In this document: positions 1 through 6,389 of the stretch, one piece after another
Layout of the letters: every line of letters begins with the position of its first letter
Position numbering within the stretch: position 1 is the first letter of the stretch
Assembly: GCA_026391755.1 (NCBI GenBank)
Contig: JAPLDN010000214.1
Location: 1 to 8,376 of the forward strand
Direction: 5' to 3'
DNA length: 8,376 nucleotides
Source: Bacteroidota bacterium
GTDB lineage: Bacteria; Bacteroidota; Bacteroidia; Bacteroidales; FEN-979
The notes under the pieces: generated by a model
The model's input: only the letters and a program-made list of their open reading frames with translations
Told to the model about the DNA's origin: nothing
The model's database searches: none
Translations under genes and position numbers: made by a program

Positions 1-60
1 GAGTGATGAGTGATGAGTGACGAGTTTTCTTACTCATGGCTCATCGCTCATGGCTCATCA
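1..60. repeat. Heptad-based imperfect inverted repeat (possible hairpin)
   Basis: The left arm has three tandem 7-base units (GAGTGAT at 1-7, GAGTGAT at 8-14, GAGTGAC at 15-21) plus GAG at 22-24. The right arm has four units (CTCATGG 33-39, CTCATCG 40-46, CTCATGG 47-53, CTCATCA 54-60). The arms are imperfect reverse complements around an 8-base spacer at 25-32, so RNA or single-stranded DNA could fold into a long stem with periodic mismatches and G-T pairs. It lies just past the stop codon of the M28 peptidase gene and could protect or end that transcript, but no T-run is visible in the right place. It touches the window edge and may continue. It could also be one copy of a dispersed genomic repeat. 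Confidence 0.7.
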
Positions 61-64
61 CCGT

Positions 65-1846
65 TTATAATTGTATTATCAATATCACAACTTTCCCGTT
101 CCTGATCACTTCCACATTCACCGTCATTCCTGCTTTCAGCTTATTCAGGCGGGCCATATAGTCATAAATGCTCTCGACTTTCATGCCGTGAACAGAAATG
201 ATGATATCACCTTTCAACATCCCTCCCTTATAAGCAGGACCGTCTTTTGTGACCCCGTCGACCCTCAGCCCCTTCTTTTCGGAGCCTGCAAAATCGGGCA
301 TAATGCCAAGGGTGACTTTAAGGCGGCGTCCGCTTCGGCCGGCGCTTTCCTTTTTCCCTGATTCCTTAAACGTGAGGTCCTTATTGAGGTTGTCAATATC
401 TGAAATGAGCGCCAGGCTGAAATCGCCAATCTTTTTTTCGGCGTTGTAATCCAGCTTATCGGCATCATCGGCAGGAGTGTGGTAATCCATGTGGACCCCG
501 GTAGTAAAGAAGAATACCGGTATGTTGGAGGAATAGAATGAAGCATGATCCGAAGGGCCATAACCATCGGGTGAATGTGTAACCATAAACGGCAAGCCTT
601 TTTCAAAAACCCTTAAAATGCTGTCGCCTTCGGCGGATGTCCCTGTCCCGCTGATCGAAATGGAGTTCTTTTCCTTATCAAAACGGCCTACCATGTCGAA
701 GTTGAACATGGCTTTGATCTTTTTCAGATCAACCAACGGGTTGTTTACGAAGTATTTGGATCCCAGGAGTCCCATTTCCTCACCTGAGAAAGCAATAAAA
801 AGTATGCTTCTTTTCAATTTTGATTTCTGAAGACCCAGGGACTTCGCGAGTGCCATAACCATGGCGGCTCCGGAAGCATTATCATCGGCCCCGTTATGAA
901 TGGCGTTTGTGTCGGGGACCCTTGAGCCTGAGCCCGGACCGCCGAAACCCAGGTGGTCATAATGCCCGCCAATCACCAGGTACTCGTCTTTCAATACCGG
1001 GTCGCTGCCTTCAAGCAGGCCAATCACGTTGGCAGTCTTTGCATGCTTCTGAACCACGTCAACCTTAACCTGGACAATGGCGGCGGTTTCAAAACTATTT
1101 GGTTTTTGCTTTGCCGTGATCAGGCGTTCCATGCTGTCGGCCAAGATACCTTTGGCTGCCAGGATGCGGTCGGCAAGTTCATGCCTGATGTTCACAACCG
1201 GGATGCCGCTGGTGACCTCATTGTTTTCAACGACGACGGCCATGAGCTTATCATCTTTGTCGAGCCCCCTGGGTGTGACCAGGAGGACACCGGCAGCCCC
1301 TTTATCTTTGGCTGTAAGTACTTTGCTGCGGGCATCGCTGAACGGGATGAATTTACTGTCTGTTTTATCGAGTTCGGGGTCGGCCCTGAAGATCATCACC
1401 CACTTGCCCTTCACGTCAATCCCTGAATAATCATTCCATTTCAGGCTGTCGAGATCAAGGTCGAAACCATAACCGGCAAAAACCACGGAAGCCTTAACTT
1501 CTCCGCTGGATGAATAGGCCAGGGGAATGAATTCCTTCCTGAAAGTTGCATCATACCCATCAAAGGAAATTTTATTTTCGTTGCCCAGGGTAACATCTGT
1601 AACAATGTCGAAGTTCTGGAACCCTTTATCAGCCATAGGCTTTAGTCCAGCCGCTATAAAATGGTCAAGAATATATTGTGCGGCCACATTCATTTCGGCA
1701 GTCCCCGGTTTCCTGCCTTTCAGGGAATCGGAAGCGAGGAAATACACATAATTTTTCAGGTCTTTTGCAGCCATTCCTCCTTTTTGCGCAAACGCCGGGA
1801 GCGTAATTACCGCTATCACCAAATAAACAAGAACTCGTTTTATCAT
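65..1846 (-). CDS. Secreted M28 family metallopeptidase with PA and PDZ domains
   Basis: This 593-residue protein is a predicted zinc-dependent aminopeptidase/carboxypeptidase-type enzyme of the M28 family, exported across the inner membrane. Residues 1-20 form a signal peptide (basic start, hydrophobic core, likely cut after AFA). Residues of about 110-245 look like a protease-associated (PA) insert. The M28 core follows: GGHYDH with H295 as first zinc ligand, NGADDNASG with the bridging Asp at 321/322, SGEE with E356 as likely general base and E357 as ligand, NFDMVGR with D384, GPSDH at 430-434, and DYHTPAD with H456 as last ligand. All expected metal ligands are present, so it should be active. 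Residues of about 507-593 form a PDZ-like domain (LGIMPDF, GLRVDGV, GPAYKGGMLKGDII), which may bind substrate tails. The ATG at 1844-1846 is right for the signal peptide. It lies 21 bases after mnmA on the same strand and is probably cotranscribed. Exact substrate is unknown. Confidence 0.93.
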   Translation of the reverse strand: MIKRVLVYLVIAVITLPAFAQKGGMAAKDLKNYVYFLASDSLKGRKPGTAEMNVAAQYILDHFIAAGLKPMADKGFQNFDIVTDVTLGNENKISFDGYDATFRKEFIPLAYSSSGEVKASVVFAGYGFDLDLDSLKWNDYSGIDVKGKWVMIFRADPELDKTDSKFIPFSDARSKVLTAKDKGAAGVLLVTPRGLDKDDKLMAVVVENNEVTSGIPVVNIRHELADRILAAKGILADSMERLITAKQKPNSFETAAIVQVKVDVVQKHAKTANVIGLLEGSDPVLKDEYLVIGGHYDHLGFGGPGSGSRVPDTNAIHNGADDNASGAAMVMALAKSLGLQKSKLKRSILFIAFSGEEMGLLGSKYFVNNPLVDLKKIKAMFNFDMVGRFDKEKNSISISGTGTSAEGDSILRVFEKGLPFMVTHSPDGYGPSDHASFYSSNIPVFFFTTGVHMDYHTPADDADKLDYNAEKKIGDFSLALISDIDNLNKDLTFKESGKKESAGRSGRRLKVTLGIMPDFAGSEKKGLRVDGVTKDGPAYKGGMLKGDIIISVHGMKVESIYDYMARLNKLKAGMTVNVEVIRNGKVVILIIQL

Positions 1847-1867
1847 CTCTTATGTTTTAAATGTTCA

Positions 1868-2959
1868 TCACGTAAGCACGCTTTTAATAATTCCTCCTCC
1901 CAGCACAATATCCCCATCGTAAAATACCGCACTCTGTCCGGGAGTTATGGAATCATTCGGATGAAAGAAAGTGGCTTTGACAAGACCCTCGCCAAATGGC
2001 TCGATAAGAGCGTCTTTTTCTTTTTGTGCCGAGCGGATCTTTATGTTGGCATCCATTGGGCCGGCCAGGTTCTCTATCCCTATCCAGTTCAGGTCGTTGA
2101 CAAGGAAACTCGTATTTAACGTTTCTTCCCTGCTCCCGACAACAACAGTATTTGTTTCTTTTTCAATGCGGATGACGTAGAGGGGTTCCGACCATGCTAT
2201 CCCCATGCCTTTTCTCTGCCCTATGGTATAATTCCATATACCTTCGTGGGTTCCAAGCACTTTTCCGCTCGTATGAATAATGTTTCCCGGTGAAGGCTGC
2301 TGGTCTAAAAGATCTTTATAATTCCCGCTGTAAAAATCCTGGCTTTCCTCTTTATCATATACCGGCAGTCCTGCCTCCTTCGCGATCTCTTTGATCCTGG
2401 TCTTGGTATAAATACCAATCGGGAGCATGGCTTTGGAAAGCTGCTGTTGTGTAAGCCGGTAAATAAAATAGGTCTGGTCCTTTTTCTGGTCCACCCCCTT
2501 TTTTAAAAGGTAGCGGCCGGTTGAAGCATCCTGTTCAACTTTTGCATAATGCCCGGTAGCAAAGAAATCGAAGGTAAATCCCTTTTGCCGGGCCAGTTCA
2601 GGCAGCAGTCCGAATTTGATATGCTGGTTGCATTGTATGCAGGGATTAGGCGTTCTTCCTGCATAATATTCATTCCTGAAATAATCCAGGACCGCCTTTT
2701 TATATTCTGCAGAGCAATCAAAAACCTCGTAGGGGATTTTCAGAATCTCTGCAATTTCCCTTGCTTCCCTGATCTCTTCTTCCTCATCGGGTCCGTAACA
2801 GGCATGTTTCCCGCCTGAAGTCGGAGGGAGTTTTTTTCCATCCCAGATAGCCATTGTGATACCAACGACCTTATACCCTTGCTGTAGTAAAATATATGCT
2901 GCAACGGAGGAATCCACTCCCCCGCTTAAGCCCACCAGCACAGTCTTATCGTTATTCAA
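1868..2959 (-). CDS. mnmA: tRNA-specific 2-thiouridylase MnmA (probable TTG start)
   Basis: MnmA activates the C2 carbonyl of U34 in tRNAs for Lys, Glu and Gln with ATP and replaces the oxygen with sulfur; it is cytoplasmic. From the TTG at 2957-2959 the protein has 363 residues, close to the usual ~360-370. Visible motifs are the PP-loop SGGVDSS at 12-18, CYGPDEEEEI near 54-63, the GRTPNPCIQCNQHIKFG segment with C107 and C110 (CxxC), FATGHYA at 133-139, KDQTYF at 160-165, and a C-terminal beta-barrel region ending SVLT. The frame stays open upstream to an ATG at 3083-3085, which would add 42 residues unlike any MnmA N-terminus; a TAACTTTG promoter-like site lies inside that extension, so I prefer TTG. 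Oddity: the position of the usual second catalytic cysteine (ESxxxC) reads ESQDFY, with Y210, and no cysteine follows C110. It may be a variant subfamily using different sulfur chemistry. The M28 gene follows after 21 bases. Confidence 0.9.
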   Translation of the reverse strand: MNNDKTVLVGLSGGVDSSVAAYILLQQGYKVVGITMAIWDGKKLPPTSGGKHACYGPDEEEEIREAREIAEILKIPYEVFDCSAEYKKAVLDYFRNEYYAGRTPNPCIQCNQHIKFGLLPELARQKGFTFDFFATGHYAKVEQDASTGRYLLKKGVDQKKDQTYFIYRLTQQQLSKAMLPIGIYTKTRIKEIAKEAGLPVYDKEESQDFYSGNYKDLLDQQPSPGNIIHTSGKVLGTHEGIWNYTIGQRKGMGIAWSEPLYVIRIEKETNTVVVGSREETLNTSFLVNDLNWIGIENLAGPMDANIKIRSAQKEKDALIEPFGEGLVKATFFHPNDSITPGQSAVFYDGDIVLGGGIIKSVLT

Positions 2960-2991
2960 AACCAGATCATTAATTAAAAAAAATCCGGCAG

Positions 2992-2999
2992 CAAAGTTA
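2992..2999 (-). promoter_or_regulatory. Putative -7 promoter element for mnmA
   Basis: On the minus strand this reads TAACTTTG, a full match to the Bacteroidota -7 consensus TAnnTTTG. It lies 32 bases upstream of the proposed TTG start of mnmA, which would give a short AT-rich leader of roughly 25-30 bases. No good TTTG or TTG element is visible about 20 bases further upstream (the region reads roughly ATGAACC), so the match is partial and the call is tentative. Confidence 0.45.
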
Positions 3000-3076
3000 G
3001 TATTTATTTCGCTTGGTTCATTTTGGGCCGGAAGTGCCACGTTTACGGGTTTCCTGAGCACATATACGTATTTCCA

Positions 3077-3108
3077 CTTGACCATCTCAGTGAATTTTCC
3101 TATATTTG
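3077..3108 (+). promoter_or_regulatory. Bacteroidota-type promoter for the LruC lipoprotein gene
   Basis: TATATTTG at 3101-3108 matches the -7 consensus TAnnTTTG. CTTG at 3077-3080 fits the -33 element (consensus TTTG, usual spacing about 19-21), with exactly 20 bases between them. Transcription would begin around 3113-3118, leaving an untranslated leader of only about 15-20 AT-rich bases (TATATTTTAAAAAACAAG) before the ATG at 3132. No strong Shine-Dalgarno sequence is present, which is normal for this phylum. Confidence 0.65.
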
Positions 3109-3131
3109 TTTATATTTTAAAAAACAAGCCC

Positions 3132-6100
3132 ATGAAACCAATTTCACGGATATCCGTTTATTTGATTGCACTGATCCTGTTTGCAGGATCAGTAAGCATT
3201 ATTTCAGGTTGCAAGCGTACCTACGACACGCCTGTCACTACTCCCACGCATTTTACAGATCTTAAGGTCGATCCGGCCTTCCAGTTCGATAACTTCATCA
3301 ATCTTGATGCTACCATTAAAGTCGGGAATCCCGGACTTCAAACCCTTTTCGTGATCCAGGTTTACCAAGGCGATCCCTCACTGGATGGCAAACTGATAGC
3401 GAGCGGGGCAACAGATAACACCCTGCAGTTTAAGACCAAACTCAGGGTCCCGTCCCGTTTGAAAGAACTATGGATAGGAAAGATCTCTCAGACTGGTATC
3501 AATCAGTATATAGCTGTGCCGATAAGCGGAACAACTTTCAGCTATACTTTTGGCAGCGCCGTGACAAAGTCCGGCGAAGGTACCGAGTCGAATGATTGCA
3601 ATACCGGGACAGCCATTACAAGCTCCGGAACTTACACAATTAATTCAGGCCAGGTATATGTGGTGAAACAGGGAGTCAGCGTTTCCGGTTTAAGCATCAC
3701 GGTAAATACCGGAGGTCTTTTAAGGATTTGCGGTACGGCTAATATATCTAACCTTAATGGGACCTGGCAACTTATCGTGTCTCCAACGGGATCTCTTACT
3801 GTGCCCGCTGATAATACTTCTGCCGATATTGACAACTACGGTACAGCCAATTTTGCCCAATCGGGTAATAATAAAACCTTCAATATCATGGATGCTTCTA
3901 TAATTCATAATTACGGTATCCTTACTTTTTCAAACGGTATTAACGTAAAAGGTCAGCTGATCAACGATTACCATACAACCATCGTTGAAGATGCCCAGAC
4001 CCAGGTTAACGGGAGGATCATCAATAACTGCCAGATGTCAATCAACAGCAATAAAAACACTGCTCTTCAGATTGTCACAGGGACACTTTCAGTTCCCGGT
4101 TTTGTTAACGGACCAAATTCATATCTGTATGTTGCAGGTGTTACAAATTTTACGGGACAGGGATACGGCTCACTGGGCTTACAAAGCCTTATCGTTACAG
4201 GGACTTTCAGCATACAGGGAACTGTAACCGGGCCAGGTTCCCAGGGATCTCAGATCCACGCTACTTCATCTGATAAAAGCGGCATCTCTGCCGGGGCAAG
4301 CCTTACAGGCTTCATCGACCTCTGGGCTTCATCGATCAACCCGAGCAACGGCAGTTATGGTTCAAACATCACATTCCACAACCCGGGTTATACTATCCCC
4401 GTCCAGGATTGCAATGCTCCCCAGCCTCCGCTGATCACAAGCTCACTTACCGCAGCCGGAATTGTGGGTACAGCAGTCACTCCCTACATTTTGACGGCAA
4501 CAGGAACAGCTCCGATTACTTATACCGCCACCAGCCTGCCTGCAGGATTAACATTTAACGCTTCCACTCAAACAATCAGCGGAACACCAACCGCTGCAGG
4601 GGTTTTTAATGTCATACTCACTGCCGACAACCAGGTTGGTACCGATACGAAAACACTGGTTTATACTATCACTGTTCCCGGCTCACCCCCGGTAATCACC
4701 AGCTCTTTGACAGCAAGTACTCCGGTTAACCAGTCATTCTCTTATGTTATAACAGCCAGCGGTACGGGAACAATCACGTATAATGCAACTACCCTGCCTG
4801 CAGGACTTACGTTTAACGCAAGCACTCATACTATCAGCGGTACTCCTACTGTTGCAGGCGTTTATAATATCCCGATTTCAGCTACCAACAGCTGGGGCAC
4901 AGATAATAAAACCCTGGTCCTTACTGTAGGTACGCCTCCCACAATTACAAGCGCCCTTACTGCGTCAGGTACAGTCGGGCTTCAGTTCTCAACATATACC
5001 GTAACTGCAAGCGGTTCAGGCCCGATTACGTACAATGCAACCAACCTGCCTGCAGGATTGAGCTTCAATGCTTCAACCAACACCATCAACGGAACGCCTA
5101 CTGCTGAAGGTCCAACCAATGTGACGCTTACCGCAACCAACGCATATGGGGTTGATTCAAAAATCCTTGTCATTACCATCATTGCCGGGGTGCAGCCTCC
5201 TGTGATCACCAGCTCTCTAACCGCTGTGGGAACTGTTAACCAGTCATTCAGTTATACGGTTACTGCCTCTGGTACAACTCCAATAACTTACACCGCAACC
5301 AACCTTCCTGCCGGTCTCACGTTTAACCCGGCAACACAGGTTATCTCGGGTATCCCCACTACCGCAGCTATAACAACTGTTCCTCTTACGGCTACCAACA
5401 GCGGAGGTACAGATAATAAAAACCTGGTAATAACCATATCAAGCCCATCACCGGTTGATACCGATGGTGACGGAGTTCCCGATAATCTGGATGCCTACCC
5501 CACCGATCCTACACGTGCTTTCAATTCCTACTATCCAAACCAGACCGATCTTGCAACTTATGCTTTTGAAGATCTCTGGCCGGCATATGGTGACTACGAC
5601 TGCAACGACCTGGTTGTGAACTTCAATTATAAGATCGTAACCAATGCCCAGAATAAGGTGGTTGACCTTATAGCCACATTCAAGATTAAGGCTGCAGGCG
5701 CTTACTATAACAACGGTTTCGGTGTTGCATTCACTATGGTGCCATCAACTGTTGCAAGCGTAACAGGTTGCATTAAGGTAGGAAGTGTTGTCGTTAATGA
5801 CCCCAAGGGATATGAAGCAGGCCATACCAATGAAACTGTTATCATACCGGTTGACGCAGTGAATACCCTGCTTGGAGGTATCATAATCAATACTGTCCAT
5901 GGCGGGTATACGGTTCAGACACAAACACAAACTGTCACCATGCACCTGTCGACACCCCAGGCCAGCATAGGCACACCACCTTATAATCCGTTCATTTTCG
6001 TGAACCAGGACCGTGGTCATGAGGTTCACTTGAAAGACCATGCTCCTACTGAATTAAACAACCCGGTATATTTCGGTTCCTTAAATGACGGATCTGTTCC

Positions 6101-6302
6101 GGCACAGGGATTGTATTACCGCTCGACAAGCGGGTTGCCATGGGCCTTTGAGATCCCGGTTGATTTCAGCTACCCGGTTGAAAAAGCCGATATCATTCAA
6201 ACCTACCTGCACTTTGCAGATTGGGCACAATCCTCAGGAGCTTCTTACACCGACTGGTATATGGATAAGGCGGGTTACAGGAATGCAGCAAACATTTATT
6301 AA
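3132..6302 (+). CDS. LruC domain-containing surface lipoprotein with four Ig-like repeats
   Basis: This is a predicted 1056-residue envelope lipoprotein of unknown exact function, plausibly adhesive or structural. The start at 3132 is chosen because a lipoprotein signal peptide begins there: basic MKPISR, a hydrophobic stretch, then lipobox ISGC with C27 as lipidated residue; the frame is open 276 bases further upstream but that part lies over mnmA and the promoter. Residues of about 41-145 resemble the N-terminal region of LruC proteins (GKLIASG, VPSRLKELWIG). Residues of about 150-430 are Thr/Asn/Gly-rich with recurring NYG and NNC turns, suggesting a beta-helix-like stalk; C156, C200, C300 and C427 lie here. 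Four Ig-like repeats of the He_PIG type (ITSSLTA...LPAGLTF...ISGTPT) start near residues 434, 521, 604 and 691. DTDGDGVPDNLDAYPTDP at 776-793 is a calcium-binding-type segment. The LruC/DUF4842 domain follows to the end (FEDLWPAYGDYDCNDLVV at 812-829; terminal GYRNAANIY). No type IX sorting domain is visible, which agrees with lipid anchoring. Confidence 0.9.
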   Translation: MKPISRISVYLIALILFAGSVSIISGCKRTYDTPVTTPTHFTDLKVDPAFQFDNFINLDATIKVGNPGLQTLFVIQVYQGDPSLDGKLIASGATDNTLQFKTKLRVPSRLKELWIGKISQTGINQYIAVPISGTTFSYTFGSAVTKSGEGTESNDCNTGTAITSSGTYTINSGQVYVVKQGVSVSGLSITVNTGGLLRICGTANISNLNGTWQLIVSPTGSLTVPADNTSADIDNYGTANFAQSGNNKTFNIMDASIIHNYGILTFSNGINVKGQLINDYHTTIVEDAQTQVNGRIINNCQMSINSNKNTALQIVTGTLSVPGFVNGPNSYLYVAGVTNFTGQGYGSLGLQSLIVTGTFSIQGTVTGPGSQGSQIHATSSDKSGISAGASLTGFIDLWASSINPSNGSYGSNITFHNPGYTIPVQDCNAPQPPLITSSLTAAGIVGTAVTPYILTATGTAPITYTATSLPAGLTFNASTQTISGTPTAAGVFNVILTADNQVGTDTKTLVYTITVPGSPPVITSSLTASTPVNQSFSYVITASGTGTITYNATTLPAGLTFNASTHTISGTPTVAGVYNIPISATNSWGTDNKTLVLTVGTPPTITSALTASGTVGLQFSTYTVTASGSGPITYNATNLPAGLSFNASTNTINGTPTAEGPTNVTLTATNAYGVDSKILVITIIAGVQPPVITSSLTAVGTVNQSFSYTVTASGTTPITYTATNLPAGLTFNPATQVISGIPTTAAITTVPLTATNSGGTDNKNLVITISSPSPVDTDGDGVPDNLDAYPTDPTRAFNSYYPNQTDLATYAFEDLWPAYGDYDCNDLVVNFNYKIVTNAQNKVVDLIATFKIKAAGAYYNNGFGVAFTMVPSTVASVTGCIKVGSVVVNDPKGYEAGHTNETVIIPVDAVNTLLGGIIINTVHGGYTVQTQTQTVTMHLSTPQASIGTPPYNPFIFVNQDRGHEVHLKDHAPTELNNPVYFGSLNDGSVPAQGLYYRSTSGLPWAFEIPVDFSYPVEKADIIQTYLHFADWAQSSGASYTDWYMDKAGYRNAANIY
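4431..5450 (+). repeat. Four in-frame Ig-like domain repeats (A-B-A-B)
   Basis: Units begin at 4431, 4692, 4941 and 5202, inside the lipoprotein gene. Successive spacings are 261, 249 and 261 bases, so units 1 to 3 and 2 to 4 are each offset by exactly 510 bases. Units 1 and 3 carry VG plus six residues ending in Y (VGTAVTPY, VGLQFSTY). Units 2 and 4 both carry VNQSFSY. At DNA level units 2 and 4 share GTTAACCAGTCATTC and ACAGATAATAAAA. The copies are otherwise well diverged, so this is an old, selected array rather than an assembly artefact. Confidence 0.85.
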
Positions 6303-6323
6303 TTACAAGTTTCATGGGTAATG

Positions 6324-6353
6324 AAAAAAGCCGTTCGAAAGGACGGCTTTTTT
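6324..6353. terminator. Bidirectional rho-independent terminator with GAAA tetraloop
   Basis: The stem GCCGTTC (6330-6336) pairs with GGACGGC (6341-6347), with one T-G wobble, closed by a GAAA tetraloop at 6337-6340. Six A residues (6324-6329) precede it and six T residues (6348-6353) follow, so a U-tract exists when read from either strand. It sits 21 bases after the lipoprotein stop codon and 36 bases after the stop of the convergent MFS gene, and it can end both transcripts. Confidence 0.9.
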
Positions 6354-6357
6354 CGTG

Positions 6358-6380
6358 ATCCCGAATCCGCGAGCCGGGAT
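6358..6380. repeat. GC-rich inverted repeat next to the terminator
   Basis: ATCCCG at 6358-6363 and CGGGAT at 6375-6380 are perfect reverse complements around an 11-base spacer, and a further GCGGGATG copy follows at 6381-6388. Together these give an alternative-pairing hairpin in the convergent gap, between the terminator and the end of the MFS gene. It may be a 3' stabilising structure or part of a dispersed repeat. Confidence 0.45.
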
Positions 6381-6389
6381 GCGGGATGA

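Noticed and set aside
1..60. CRISPR-like or short tandem repeat array
   Set aside because: Units are 7 bases with no unique spacers, and the two arms are inverted relative to each other.
953..1426. 157-codon plus-strand open frame opposite the M28 gene
   Set aside because: It is antisense to a well-supported gene with intact catalytic motifs, shows no domain character and has no promoter or leader of its own; it is a coding shadow.
1661..2119. 152-codon plus-strand frame across the mnmA/M28 junction
   Set aside because: It is antisense to both genes, low in recognisable features, and best explained as a shadow.
2856..3131. 5' extension of the large plus-strand frame, adding 92 residues before the lipoprotein signal peptide
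   Set aside because: It runs antisense over mnmA and across the promoter, and it would bury a clear lipoprotein signal peptide inside the protein.
4431..5450. Possible assembly duplication in the Ig-like array
   Set aside because: The copies differ throughout at DNA level, including synonymous sites, so they are genuine diverged repeats.
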